Positions 1 through 13,283 of a stretch of 64,000 nucleotides of DNA are shown one piece after another; position 1 is the first letter of the stretch; each line of letters opens with the position of its first letter. Both the position numbers and the translations under genes were made by a program. Location: positions 218,682 to 282,681 of the forward strand of contig VZTJ01000538.1 in the NCBI GenBank assembly GCA_013397795.1, written 5' to 3'. The notes below the pieces were generated by a model, which was not told where the DNA came from, did no database searches, and saw nothing but the letters and a program-made list of their open reading frames with translations. This DNA is from Orthonyx spaldingii. Taxonomy: Eukaryota; Chordata; Aves; Passeriformes; Orthonychidae.

Positions 1-3000
1 CTGTGAGGCTGATGTGATAATAACACACTTTCAATTCACCAGCAATAATAGGAGCACTGAGTTCTTTGTACAGCAAAATCACAAATGAAACAAAAGAAAA
101 CTATGAATGTATTAAGATTAGCGAAGCCTCAGATTTAACTTAAGTGTCATGAAATTCTTTTTCTAAATGTTAATACTGGAAGACAATACTTCATAATAGC
201 TGTTCTGCCACCCACAGAGTAAATGCAGATAAATTGGATAAGTACTGAACTTTTAAGAAACCAGTTCATTAAGTACTCAGGAACTCTTGTGTATTTACGT
301 TACAGCTTTCTTTCCTCTTTCTTTGCATCAGAGAACACATGGAAGACTTGCATCTAAATTTATCAGCTAAATGCAAAGCGGACAAAAAAATTAAAATTAG
401 CAGTAAAGCACAAAATTTTTTTGCCATTATCAGTACCATAATCCATTCCCCCTCCTGCAACTCCTAATGCTGAACCACATCTCTTGCTTTCTCTCCTCCT
501 CCTTGGCCAGTTTAACTAAATTTCTAATTTTGAATCAGTTCAAGATGACAGTTTCAAAATTGCCTCCCTTTGTCATTCTATCTTATTACTACTTTACTAC
601 CATTTTTACTGCATTATACCCTATCCCCTGTTATTACGTCTTCACCATCTTCTGTATAAAAACTATTTCGCCTTCATATTCAGAGTTTTCTATGGCATCA
701 AATCAGGCTTGATTCCAATGCCGATTAACTCCTGCTGTGAAATCTCCCTGAAAGACTACATTTAAATCTGGTGTTTCAGGCCACCTTGATATCTTGCTTT
801 GAGGAGACAGGATTGTGGGGGTTTGGGTGGTTCTTTCAGGAGGATGGTGGTGGTGTGGCTCTTTCATGCTATTATTGTAATTTTACACTTCATCATCATA
901 TGCTGCATTAAAGCAAATATGCCCTTTCCCCACAAATATTTCCAGCATTCTCATTAAAAAAAACAAAAAAAAGCTCCCACAAAACCCCCCAAACCCTCAC
1001 TTTAGAACCAAGAGATCTGCAAGTTACTTAGTTTGTCAGCTCAAGTGAAACACATAGATTTCTCTCAAATTCATTAACCTGTCATTTTCAAGCTATCAGA
1101 ACGTGTTTTCTTCCAAAATGTTATGTTTTAATATTTGAACAAATGATTCATAAGTGCCTTTTGCACAAGTGCATCATATATTTTTGGAAAACAACAAACC
1201 AGATCTGTGGTTAAGACAGAGGACTAATATTATTGGCATATTGATATAGAAAGGGATTAGTGATAGGGTGACAGACTTGCTCTTTATAAAAATAAATGTG
1301 AGATGATAATTGCTAATTGAAATTTCTATAGTATGCTAGAAAAATCACAGTACAAATCCTTTTGCTTTATCACAAATGCAATAATATTGTGACAAGCAAA
1401 GTCTATGACAGATTTCTAGCAAAAATAACCCATTAGCTCCTTATGGTTGGTTACTTTTTTCAGTATTTTCCTTCAAATATGTTACTAGGACTGCCAGTTG
1501 TCATGACATATTATTTATGAGGCATATGTCTTTTGTTAAGCACTGTTCTTTTTATCGATTTTTTGACAGGTTTTACTTACTGCTAGATAATATACTAGAA
1601 CATTTTACTGGCATTGGTCATGTTAGAACTGTAAATTAAAGCATTGTGATAAGGAATTGGAGCTCATTAATTCAAATTGTACCAGTTAGACGGCAGGAAA
1701 GTTGGGGAATTTGATTTATTAGGAAAATAAAACTTTTGGTATAAAAAACATAGCTGAGTATTTGAAGCAAGACATGCCAAAATAATAGTGTCAAAATGAT
1801 TCATCTGCATCAACAAGAGTATCTTCTCATAAAACAATGTAGGATGGCACTAATTACATAATTATTAGACAGTTTTTTGTTTCATTGCTCCCAATACTTC
1901 AAGTTTAAGTGCATTTACTTAACAGGACACTAAGAACTTATATTAACCCAGAGATATAAAAGAAGGAAATTTTATTTAATCTTTTCTGCTTTGTTTAATT
2001 ATCTACACCATATGCAGAGTGATATATACCCAGGTGGAGTACTGTGTTAGCTGCTAACTTGCAGCTGTATGGAATAATCTTGTGCTGTCTGAAAGTAGTT
2101 CAGTGAGCTTCAGTGTTTCTGCTTTTTTGTGCTACACAAACCTAAACAAATATTATTCAAGAAGCTTCTCATTTTTCAGAGAGTGAACAGGACATGCTAT
2201 TAACACATTAAATATGTTAGAAATCTCTAGATCAAACCAACATAGCAATAATTCATCAGTGGAGGTTTTATCTAATTACTTCACTGACACATGAGTGGTA
2301 CCATATGAATATGAAGAGCAGCAGCAGTGAATACATACAAATTAATATACAAGGTCTAATAAAGACAGTATAATTCATGTAGAAATCTGTAAAGTCATGA
2401 CATTGCCAATAATTCAGGCCAGCTCAATTCAAGGCAGAACAGGTAAGCCTAACTAATCTGGTAGTTATACATTCTGACTGCAGTACAGTGATACCCACAA
2501 CAGTCAGGAAAACCTAGGTGATATTTTGAATGTTTTCATAAAGCTGCCCCCCTTCTCACCCACTGAAAAAACCTCCAAGCAAACCACAAAATAAAAAAGT
2601 AGACTTCTATAGTATTGTATTATTATTCCTTTTTTTTTTTTTTTTAAATCTTTTGAGTCTGGTGGATATAATTAGGCTAGAATTCATTAGATGGAAGGAC
2701 TGAAGGGATAATAAATCTCTTCACAGTTATAACATAATTACTCCAATTTAGGAAACAGTCTAAGCAGAAGGTTGAGCTAGCTCAAATTCAATCAAATTTA
2801 ATTTAGGAGGTCCTACAAGGCCATAAACTGGCTCAATCTCAAGATACTTGTTCTGGCTTTTGCAAGCTCAGTACTACTTAAAAACTTTTCATACCCTGGA
2901 AGCTTGAGCTCACCTCAGAGATTTGTCTGATGAGCTCATTCACTTGTGTGTATGTATTGTACGTATATGAACTTGCATATGTTCAGCAAACAAACACCTA

Positions 3001-5086
3001 CCAGGCAGAAAACTACCTATAATTATTACATCAATATAAAGACTTTCTGGAAACATTTAATGTCAATTAATGCAACCATCATGCAATTTTAAGGCAAATC
3101 AAGAAAATTCCCACACCAACACTACAGCTTCTGCTAGTTACAAGGCAACAGCTGTGGAACTCCTGAGACAAATTCTCCAGCTGCAGCTTGGCAGTTGCTA
3201 TTTATGGGGTCTCAGGAAAGACACCTTCAGGAAGGTAATATTTATGACTGTGCTGCTGCCTCTGCATCTCTTGCAGAGACTGCCTTTGAAAGACAGTTCA
3301 GGGAGGAGATGGCATACCTCTCAGGCTTTGCAAGATACACCTTGGTAACACCCAGGAATTTGTAGATTGATGAGTTCTTTTAAACAGCCTCTTTCAATCT
3401 GCTTCTGGTCGTCCTCCATGCACTTAGTCTAACACCTATGTGAAGTTCTCTTGTGATTTCCCGATGTGAGGCCTGTCTTCATACCTTATCTTTTGGTAAA
3501 AATAATTGTAAGCATTTATCTTCCTACTCCTTAACAAGAGGTCTGGACTTAGAGAAATAAGAGACCAAAGTGAGGCATTTCACCTAAAATTACAGACTTT
3601 TCCAAATTGGGCATAACTAGGTCAACTTTTCATACACATTCTAATTTCCTATTTTGATACCTACCTTAGCATGATGATAAATAATTAGTAGTTATTAACC
3701 AAGCTCCTGGCTTATTCAGAGAAGAGCAATAAACTTCTCCAGAGGACAATTCAGCACCTTAAATTAGGCTTTTGCTGAAGAATTGCTCTCTGGAGAAGCC
3801 ATGTTCTCTCATATACTTTGAAAAGATCCTTGAGAGATTAGTGAGGTAATTTAGCCTGTTAAATTGGATACTAACAGTCATGCCATATTGATATCTTCTC
3901 CTAAGTCTGAATATAGTGCAACTCCACTTACATATTTCAAATGCGAGTAGGTTGTGTTGCTCATCTGCATTTAAACTGTTCTCCAAGGCAAATAAAATTG
4001 TACACACATTACCTTTACATGGACATCTTGTTAAACATAATGATTATCATTAGTATCTCTTACAATATTGGTACTTTTAAAATGGCTCATAGCTGCATAG
4101 TAATCTCATATATCATATTTGGTGACATACTCAACAATTCAAATTTTCTTAGGACTGAAAAAAAGATAAAAGACCTGAATAAATGTTCTTATTTAATACT
4201 CATTCGACTGATTCACAGCTACAGACTTAAAGACAAGAAAGGTTCTTCTTCAAAAAATGAAAAAATAGAAGCTACAAGTTTCCTAAAGCAAACAAATTGA
4301 TTTTTGATCAAAATATCTGAATCTGAAGATAACCTGTAATGTCCTTGGACCTCAAAAGGGGTAGAGGAAATAGAAAGAAAATGAGCTAACAACTGTGCCA
4401 GAAGGAAACCACTTGATCAGTCAAAGGCAAAAAAACAATTAGCAAAAAAGAGTTGGATAATTAGACCTTAAGTATTTCTTATTTACTGTCTACAGCTTCT
4501 TGGTAAACTACAAATCCATAATTTATTAATAAAAGTATGTTTTATAATAAAAGTTACTTCATAAGACATGTGACTCCAGGTTTGCACTTTCCCTGTCCCA
4601 GACAAGAACACTGGCAATAAACTGAAGTCACTTTCTAAGGCCTCACTCTTGCAATGTCAAAAACCATGAGAGAAGCACAGGTGCAATTATCTCAGAAAAT
4701 GAGTCTGCCTCTTTATCCTTGGCCATCTCTCTCCCTGCTGCAGCTGTATCATTATTCTAAAATGGTATGTCAGTTTTTCAATTTACATCCTGATCTTGGC
4801 CATAAAATGTTTCAAAGCCCATCTAAGGATACATATGATTTATTGGCCTACTGTAATCTATGTCACATTAAATTAAGTAGTAATATAATTCATTACTTTT
4901 TTAAGACTAAATACTTTTTCATATATTATTCTATTGGAAATAACAGGAATAATTGAATCCTTGACATAAACTCTATAAGAAACATGAACATGGTGATTTT
5001 GGCATCTATATTCTTTACATTTAGCAAACTACAGAGAGAGACCTACTTTTACATTTACTTCTGTGTTGCACAGTGTGTGACACATC
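1..5086. other. AT-rich DNA without recognisable gene
   Basis: I see no coding gene, RNA gene or recognisable transposon here. The open frames are short (the longest is 119 aa at 3941-4300 on plus) and show no family motif, signal peptide or repeated domain. A 16-base T run sits at 2630-2645. The stretch is best read as intergenic or intronic DNA. Confidence 0.6.
2630..2645. repeat. Oligo-T run, 16 bases
   Basis: An uninterrupted run of 16 T is visible. No flanking transposon or retrocopy is recognisable, so it is treated as a simple mononucleotide repeat. Confidence 0.8.
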
Positions 5087-5363
5087 ATAAGTGATAGGAC
5101 AAGGGTGAATAGTTTTAAACTAAAAGAAGGGAGATTTAGATTAGATATTAGGTAGAAATTCTTCACTCAGACGGTACTGGGACAATGAAACAAATTGTTC
5201 AGAGAAGCTGTGGATGCCCCATCCCTGGAATTGACCAGGCCAGGCTGGGTGGGGCCCCTGGCAAGCTGATCTAATGGGTGCCCCCCCTAACCATGGCAGG
5301 GGTTTGGAACTACATGATCTTTAAGGTTGCTCCCAACCCAAACCATTCTATGATTACTCTATA
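5087..5363 (+). mobile_element. CR1-type LINE, 3'-end fragment, plus orientation
   Basis: The stretch matches, as I remember it, the 3' end of avian CR1 non-LTR retrotransposons. Landmarks in order are GTGATAGGACAAG near 5091, the GATTTAGATTAGATATTAGG block near 5132, a segment resembling the CR1 stretch around CCATCCCTGGA near 5219, and GATCTTTAAGGTTGCTCCCA at about 5319. It ends in CCATTCTATGATTACTCT, a degraded form of the short ATTCTATG-type tail of CR1. CR1 copies are usually 5'-truncated by incomplete target-primed reverse transcription, and this one keeps only about 280 bp. Many differences from the consensus and several indels indicate an old, inactive copy. It encodes no protein. Confidence 0.88.
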
Positions 5364-8300
5364 ACATAACCATCGAAGAAGAGCTGTTACCTTCCCAAAT
5401 TTTAAAAGAGAAAAAAATTAATAAAATGGTCAGTTAGAGATAAATTATGCATTGATAATGCACTATAATAATAATGTTTTATTTTTATTTAGAAGATAAA
5501 CTAAATATTTTAAAGTTTTTCAGTAATTCACCTTTTCTTCTTCAAGTTCATGTTGCAATATCATAGCTGTCAATTAATGATCCAAGAAAAAATGTCTAAT
5601 ATAACAAAAATACAGAAACTGGGTCCTCTGCATATCATCTCAAAGTGTTTAACAATACAATGAATCTGTTATTGGCATAATCTTACACCATTATTCAGTT
5701 CTGTATGCCTCAATCACTATTTTGCTATCTAGCTGACTTCAGCTGGAATATTTTGGCTTTTTCCCAGTGGCTTAAGCAACTTTTGTAGAAACTGTACATT
5801 TGTGTTGGTAAGGCTGAGAAAAAGATCAAGCACTGAATATGTGTAGAATAGAACAGCACTTCTTACCATGTCCAGTGATAACACTGTAGCCGCAGACATT
5901 AAATAGCCTTATGATTGTGTTAATGGACTTCCATTTCCTCCTTAAGAAGATAACAACTCTACCTGTTTCTACTGTATTTACAATTGAAATATGTCACTGA
6001 TTCCTAGCAAGAGAGCCCAAATAATATTCTTAAACAGACTCAAGAGCTCTCTTACACTGTACTGAAGAGTTGCTGAAGAACAAACAGAGTGACATGAAAC
6101 AGGTGGCAACACTGCCAGACATCTAACCCAGCTCCCATGCACAGTGCAGCTGAAGAGAAGAGTACACAGAAGGCAAACTTGATTCAATGTCAAGTGTCAC
6201 AGCAGAGTGAAAGGAGGAGATCTTATTTAAATGTTCAGCCCACAAAATCACTGCAGCTTGGAACACCTCTGTATGTGCTGTGCTGCTGACATCCTCACCC
6301 TAATTAGACTGGCTACTTCAGGATGCCAGCAGCTGCATTCCTTCCTTTCTCCTCTACAGTAAGAGTTTCTATTAATAGGAAGGTTTACGAAGGCATTATA
6401 GAGATAAAACATTTTGCAAATCCATACTCAGTACTCTATGTCTTAGTAAGACCCTAAGAAGTGCTTATATAACCAAAACCATAACCACAGAAATCAACAG
6501 TTGCTACATTTATGACAATATATAGCCATCATCACGTCACACAACCAGAGGAAGCAGCAATGCCTGAATTTGAAAAATAGCACAAAAGAACATCTGAAAA
6601 ATGCACAGGATTATTATACAGGTGATAAAAAGCAAGACTGTCTTAACTAGTGCTCTGTCAAATAAGAAGAAGGTAGAGTAAGCAAGCATAAGGTGAAATC
6701 AAAATTTTTTCAAGAATTAGGAAGAGAAAACACTTTAAAGTGGTTAACATGGTGACTAAAGACATAATATTACTGGATAAATGCCAACATCATTTGAGTG
6801 AGACTTTATTGAGATACACTTAGAGAGGAAAAGCATTATGGGTCCACATATCAACCACAGAAAACACTGACTAGGGAATACTACTGCAGGTAAATATAAG
6901 AGAATAAATTATAATATACGGAATGTGAACAGAGTTACAGAAGTAGCACTATATGCTAGAGATTGTACATGGAGAGACCGTACCAGCAGTTTTAGTGGGG
7001 CAATTAACTTTCTGATTTATCGATACAGATAAACACAGAATACTGTAAATATGCTGCTAAACTGTATGGTTGAATTAGTGTGATAGCAAGAAGGCAGAAC
7101 AGTAAAGAGTTATTCTGTAATGCAAGAGTAATAAGCATGATCAAAATTAGAATGAGTTAATATACACTAGGAAAAAAATACTATTGAAAGAGTATAGTAA
7201 TTTTTTATAAGTACATAAGGAGAGCTAACGAAAACAATGAAAAGCAGTTACTGTCAGCACATGAAGAAATGGCCCTTGAAGTACGAAAAGAAAAACAAGC
7301 CTAAATAAATGCAAACACATTTAGTGAGGCTAATTGGGTTGTTTTGCTGAAAGAAAGGCAACCGGGTCACCATCTTGGAAAGTTTTCACAGAAGACCTGG
7401 AAAGAGGCAGAGGGGTAGTCTAATGTATTCTGCTGAAAGTCATAAATAACTTCAAAGCCATTGGAACTGAGTCATTCAATAAGATCTTCCTCCCAACCCT
7501 ATCATCCACAAATGCGAGTACCAAATTATGGAGGGTGCGACTATTAAGAAAAAAAAGGCTCTTTCAAGACACGTGAAGTTGTCAGAAACATGGGGGGAAA
7601 CAAAACATGGAAAAGAACAAAAGACAGTGTATGATGCAGCGTCATTCCTACCTCCCTGGAGTACAGCAGTATGACAGAATGACACGCAGTAACATTAATC
7701 CTGCAACTGTTTTCATTAATGTGAAATGAAGTAACAAGCTCTATCTAGAAATAAATGTAAATACCCATGTTGATTCTTTTAATTGAATGATAGTAATTTT
7801 CACAGCCAAATGTCTGTGACTATTTAAAACGAATGAGGCATTGGTTAGGAGATTAGCTGGACTCTTCATCTGGCCTTAATTAATTTTCTGACACTGGTTG
7901 TAGTCTGACTAGGAATTTCAGGATCAGAGTTCAATCCAGGAGGCAGGTGACTAAAGAAGAAAACACGTTTTAAAATGTCTTTGAGGATCCAGCCCCTCCT
8001 CCAGCTCTTTTTGCTCCAACTTAAAACTAAGAATGAGCAAAATGGTCTCATGGACCCATAGTCACCATGACATCACCTCTTGTTGACTTGTATACATGTT
8101 TTGGGGAAAGAGACACTATTTCATAGTAACAAATCTTGTCTTGTAGCTTTTTACACAATACAGAGATTAAATATCATATGGGATGTTCCACACATCCTGT
8201 CCCATAACGCTTGTTTTCATGAAAAAAAGAAATTCAAGAACCCTAACCCATAAGAAAAGAAATTGTGAATTCTACTAAGAACTTCAAGCTATGTAAGAAT

Positions 8301-8767
8301 GATAAAAAAGAACTTAAAGATCACTTACAAAATGAAAAGAAAGCACCACACATTTTCTTGTACTGGGCATACAGACAAAGAAATAGCAACAACAAAAAGC
8401 CTAACTCTATGTAGTTTAAATAACTTCAAAACAAGGAATGGAAATAACCTTATAAAAACATCTGAGGCATTCAAGGCAATGTTCTAGCTAAAGAATATTT
8501 AAGGTTTTTCTTAGTTACATTTACCAACAGTCACAAACTTACATCTTAAAATGTGAAACAAATCAGTTTGCCAATCAAGACAAGTGGTTTTGGAGTGGAT
8601 TCATACAGGAGAAGTGCATGAAATGACTGCATTGACAGAGCATGAATCACAAAGAAACTGCATCTCTCAGGATGGTTATTACAGAATGTTCTATTTGAGT
8701 CTCACAGTGAGAGTAAACTTACAGTGTAGTAACTACTTCAGCAGTAGAAATAATATAACCTCTTGGG

Positions 8768-8791
8768 TTTTTTGTTTGTTTGTTTGTTTTT
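8768..8791. repeat. (TTTG)n microsatellite
   Basis: Several TTTG units occur between T runs. It is a simple repeat and no associated element is visible. Confidence 0.8.
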
Positions 8792-9940
8792 AATTACTTT
8801 CACAGTCTATGCACTCCAAACATTTTCTATTACACTAAGTCAGATCATAGAAAGATAATCACTTTTATAGATAACATGAAACTAAAGGCTTACATCACGC
8901 CCAGCCTCTAGAATTTCAGCCCATTGCCATAAGAGACAGCACTGCTCACAATTTAACTGGCTGAGAGACTATAATGACCCCTGAAAACATCTTAGAAGCA
9001 CAACTAGAAATTTAAGTAATTACTGCACAGATAATATTAGTAGTAATTTTCTTTTATTTCTCAAGTATTGATTTAACTTTTCAACAGAAACTTTTCAAGC
9101 CACAATTAAAACTTCTTTGGGAAAGTCGATTTGATACATAGCAAAGAGCACTACAGAATTATCTGACAAAAATCATGTATACTAAAATAAGTATTTTTAT
9201 GGTCCCTAAATATCAGAAGTTGAAAAGTAATTTTTTAAAACGGTCTCTGCAATGTCAAGTGGTAACAATAGAATCTGCTTTTTAAAAGTCCCATTTATAT
9301 TGTTTAATCAATATCATAAGTAATCTAGGCTTTGTTACTATTTCTGTTCATCTCTCAGAACTCCCCTGCTAGTCACAAAATACCAGAAACTGCTTAATAT
9401 TTTGAAAATCTTCCTTCTTGGTGGGACAGAAATTCAATGCAAAACAATAGCAAACATCTAGAAAAAATCTCCAACCCTAAGTGTGATAATCATTCACCTA
9501 TGATTCCTTGAATAATAAAACAACAACAAGAAAATATCAAGGACACTTGGTATAAAAAAAAATGCAGGGTGAAATACAAAGATGATGTTACGGGTGAAAA
9601 GAGTATTGTTTCCTCTCGCATTTGGAATAAAGTTGACAGAGAGATATTTCTAGATTTCTATGTTTACAACAAGGTTCTGTTCAAAAATGTAGAGTTAATT
9701 TATCACCTTTTTTTGGTGTCAGAATTTAATTGTGGCATGGCTCTTTTTCTTTATAGAGTGTTATTAATTTTGATATTTATTTATAGGTATTGATTTATTT
9801 TTTTTACTCCACTGAGCAATAAATTAATGTATTTTCTTAGTTTTCTAACCAAAATGGAATGTTTTCTATTTAGTCATCAAGATTTCCGTTGAATATAAAT
9901 GTTCTCTCAGTTTTCAGAATTACAGTAAATTACTTGAATA

Positions 9941-9960
9941 TTTGTTTTGTTTTGTTTTTT
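9941..9960. repeat. (TTTTG)n short microsatellite
   Basis: Three T-rich units separated by G are read directly, ending in six T. It is a simple repeat. Confidence 0.75.
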
Positions 9961-10328
9961 AGTTATTGTCTAACTTGATGTCAACAGCACTATCTAGGAA
10001 CCAGTTTTCAAGGATTCCTCAAAGAAAGGGAAGGGCACCAAGGAATTTACCATGTTGGCAAGCTCAGCATCTTTCAGTTCTGCACAAAACAAATAAAAAT
10101 TAACGTCTCCTTAAATTTGCTGGGAGTCAGTTATGTGTGTAACTGTGTAATGGTGCAAACCCAGCTGGCAACTGAGCCCCACACAGCCACTCACTCACTC
10201 GCCCCGCTCAGTGGCATGAGGGGAGAATCGAAGGGTAAAAGGGAGAAAACTCATGGGTTGAAGTAAGAACAGTTTAATAGCTGGCAGAAGGATAACAGTA
10301 ATAGTACATGGTGATGATAGTAAATGAT

Positions 10329-10343
10329 CATGATGATGATGAG
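10329..10343. repeat. (GAT)n short microsatellite within the LTR
   Basis: Four ATG/GAT units are read directly just before the gap. It may be a small expansion inside the LTR. Confidence 0.7.
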
Positions 10344-10381
10344 AATAATAAAAATTCAAATAAAAACGCAAATAGCAGGGG

Positions 10382-10696
10382 NNNNNNNNNNNNNNNNNNN
10401 NNNNNNNNNNNNNNNNNNNNNNNNNNNNNNNNNNNNNNNNNNNNNNNNNNNNNNNNNNNNNNNNNNNNNNNNNNNNNNNNNNNNNNNNNNNNNNNNNNNN
10501 NNNNNNNNNNNNNNNNNNNNNNNNNNNNNNNNNNNNNNNNNNNNNNNNNNNNNNNNNNNNNNNNNNNNNNNNNNNNNNNNNNNNNNNNNNNNNNNNNNNN
10601 NNNNNNNNNNNNNNNNNNNNNNNNNNNNNNNNNNNNNNNNNNNNNNNNNNNNNNNNNNNNNNNNNNNNNNNNNNNNNNNNNNNNNNNNNNNNNNNN
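10382..10696. other. Assembly gap, 315 N
   Basis: There are 315 consecutive N. LTR sequence lies on both sides, so the gap is inside the element. The missing part would include the middle of the LTR, where the core promoter is expected. The true length is unknown because N counts can be estimates. Open frames that span the N are artefacts. Confidence 0.99.
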
Positions 10697-12508
10697 AATA
10701 AATGAAAGACAATTGTTCACTACCCACTGACCAATGCAGGATATGCCATGTGGTATGGACACTCCCTTTGGCCAGTTGGGGTCAGCGGTCCCAGCTGTGT
10801 CCCTTGTGCACTCCCAGTCTCCTCGCTGGTGGGTGGGGTGAGGACCAGAAAAGGCCTTGACTCTGTGTAAGCCCTGCTCAGCAATAACTAAATCATCCCT
10901 GAATTATCAACACTGTTTCCAGCACAAATTCAAAACATCGTCCCACACTGGCTGCTAAGAAGAAAATTACCCCAGATGTAATGTCCGTCTCTGGAAAATA
11001 TACTTTTCCAAACGAATGAATTTATCTTCCCCTGTTGCCCTTTCACAACTGTTTAAAATGCTTATACTATGACAAAAAAGGATACCTTATTATCTATGGT
11101 TAAAAGGTAAAAAAATTTAATAAAACAACTGACTGGGCAGTGACTGACTTGAAGTAGAAGAGAAATATTCAATACAGCTCAATTCATGCATTTCTTTGGT
11201 ATAAGCCATTCACATATAATTCATCCTGAAACCTCACATATGTGCAAACTCATCAGATAACTGAATTCACAAACCAGACATGAAAAAAACAACAGTTTTA
11301 TAAAAAGCAATACTGCTGATCCTACAAATCAAAAAGTAATTATTTGCCTCTACATTCAATCACAGATAAGGAAAAGAAATATAACTTTCTGAAATAAACA
11401 AACAAAAAATTGATTTATATTTTCTTTATATTTGAAATACCATTTCAAGGAATGCTTTTTGTCTTTGTGAATCACAGGCTTTGTTTTTTCCTCTCATTAA
11501 GCTAAAAACACAGATTCCCAAGGGAGAACAGGAAAATGTCTTTCCTTCTCTCCCACTTTACTCCAGCTCCTTCCCACAGAAGCACACAGAGGCTTCCCAC
11601 AAGCATATTAAATAGTAAAGGATTTCAAATGCACTACAAGAGCTGCCAGAACCGCAAGTATTATCACTTTAGAGGAATATTCACAAAAGAAGATTTCTGT
11701 TGGGGCAGTGAAACAATAGTTAGCAGAAATTACAGCTCTGGTACAGTTTGTACTGTACATTGCCTTACTTGCCCCACTGCCTGTTTAAAAGTAAAGAAAG
11801 AAGTGGAACAAATACTAGTTCTTTATTTCCAAAAATAAACTACAGGTGCACAGAAGTAAGAAAACAGAACAGAACAGAAAGAATAGTTTTTCCCCTGTGC
11901 AACAGCTCCTTTGTGAAAGAAGACTTCTTCAGATTGATACAATTCCTGTGTATGTGACTTTTCTGAGGAGTGGATATGCCAATGCTAAATGGCTCCATCT
12001 AATCATTATGTTATGTGAGATTTTCTAATCTGCCACAACTCAGAGAGAAAAGTCATTGTGATAATTACTTTAAAACAATAAAGAACAAACTCAATTTTTT
12101 TCTCCTTCTTTTAAAAGATCATTTTTTAAGAGACTTGGATGAGTATTAGAAATTTTAAACTGAGATTTTCTACCTTTTTTTCCAACATGATCAGCATACA
12201 GAACAAAGATAAAAATTTGCTCAAAAGCTGCATGTCGTGTCTTTGGTTTTGGGCAAGTGAATGAAGGTACAGAGGGATGCCAAAGACATGATTAATATAT
12301 TTGCCTTAACTCCTAGCAGTGAATGTGAGCAGAGAACACTATTTCTTACATTCTGTATTTTTAATATGCATGAATATTTTAGTCTTTGTAGTGTCAGATG
12401 TCAGTGCTTCCACTCAACAGTCATTTAGTGAGGTGTAAAATATTATATCTAACTGTCAGAAAGACTTTAAGTTGGGTTTGAGAGATGAATCATTCTCTTT
12501 CTTTTCAG

Positions 12509-12608
12509 ACTTCTAAATCTTACGGTCAAGCAAATAGCTCAGCTTTCAGACATGCCCAGGAAAAAGTAGCAGAGCAAAGCATAAATTCCAGCTCTGTTAA
12601 AAAAAAAG
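12509..12608 (+). CDS. Candidate internal coding exon, unrecognised protein
   Basis: A pyrimidine tract ending TTCTTTTCAG precedes a 100-nt segment that is open in only one frame (33 codons plus one base) and is followed by GGTAATAG, a fair donor. The peptide begins TSKSYGQANSSAF, continues RHAQEKVAEQS and ends in a serine/lysine-rich stretch (SSSVKKK). It is hydrophilic and uncharged to basic, unlike most chance frames nearby, which are rich in Phe, Leu and Ile. It leaves one base over, a phase matching the candidate at 62545-62643. I do not recognise the protein. A second AG follows at 12717-12718, but reading on from there stops after 12 more codons. One short segment with splice-like borders is expected by chance in a window this size. 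Confidence 0.2.
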
Positions 12609-13222
12609 GTAATAGATATGTAAATTTTTAAGCTATCATGCAATGTAGTAAGTGAATAAGGCATATTAGTTTCTGAATTCAAAAGATCATATTCTTCTAA
12701 TATGTGCTTTTTTTTCAGATCAGCAACAAGCACACATATTTTTCCTCTTGATGCTTTAATCAGTCTGCTTACCTTTTCTCTTCTACTAAGAGACATCATA
12801 GTTAGCAACTCCTTTGTACTAATTACACTATATTAATATAATCTAATTCAAAGTAATAGACTGAACAATGTGACTGCATAATTTAAAGTATTTCTAAATT
12901 CATTTCAACCTTCTAGTATTTAAAATATTTAATGTCATAACATCAAGTCTGGAACATTGTCAAAATGAGTTTCCAGTGATGTCACTAGCAGTGAACCATG
13001 AAGCACTCCTACGTATCTGGGTCTAAATTTTCCATGTCTGACTGTAACTCTTCAGCAGAAAATTCAGTTCTTATTGGTAATTTTCATTTACAAAACTGGA
13101 AAATGGGGCAAATGCTGGTCCAATTCAGAGTAAGGAAATGGATAAGGAGATTTCAGTTTTCAAATTCAGTCAGGAATTAACTTTGAATGATGTTTTCTCG
13201 TGCTGGTAACAGAGATCGTTAT

Positions 13223-13283
13223 ACACCTTATAGGTGTGTACTTTGGATACAGGTACACACCTCGGTATTTGGATACACGTACA
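13223..13283. repeat. Nested inverted and direct repeats
   Basis: AGGTGTGTAC at 13232-13241 is the perfect reverse complement of GTACACACCT at 13253-13262, with an 11-base spacer. ACACCT at 13223-13228 also pairs with AGGTGT at 13232-13237. The spacer word TTTGGATACA (13242-13251) recurs at 13268-13277, 26 bases on. The arrangement can form alternative hairpins. No function is known to me. Confidence 0.7.

Larger units (their letters stand above)
5364..10145. other. AT-rich DNA without recognisable gene
   Basis: No gene or transposon is recognised. It contains two T/G simple repeats, (TTTG)n at 8768-8791 and a TTTTG tract at 9941-9960. Open frames are at most 74 aa and look random. A pyrimidine-rich stretch ending in CAG near 6360 resembles a splice acceptor but has no convincing exon behind it. 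Confidence 0.6.
10146..10985 (-). mobile_element. Avian endogenous retrovirus LTR, minus orientation, with assembly gap
   Basis: The two halves flanking a run of N match, from memory, opposite ends of one LTR that is very common in bird genomes. The left part starts TGTAATGGTGCAAACCCAGC and carries CACTCACTCACTCGCCCCGC and the block with AAACTCATGGGTTGAAGTAAG. The right part carries GGCCAGTTGGGGTCAGC, GGCCTTGACTCTGTGTAAGC and CTGCTCAGCAATAACTAAAT, and ends near GAAGAAAATTACCCCAG. The element reads 5' to 3' on the minus strand: the GGCCTTGAC block lies in the upstream part, and the block holding AGTTTAATAGC, which reads GCTATTAAACT on minus, lies downstream. I see no gag, pol or env beside it, so it is probably a solo LTR, though the gap prevents proof. 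The right boundary is approximate and I found no target-site duplication. I cannot assign the family name. Confidence 0.85.

Noticed and set aside
10308..10762. Four open frames of 123-144 aa on both strands
   Set aside because: They run through the 315 N of the assembly gap, which has no stop codons by definition.
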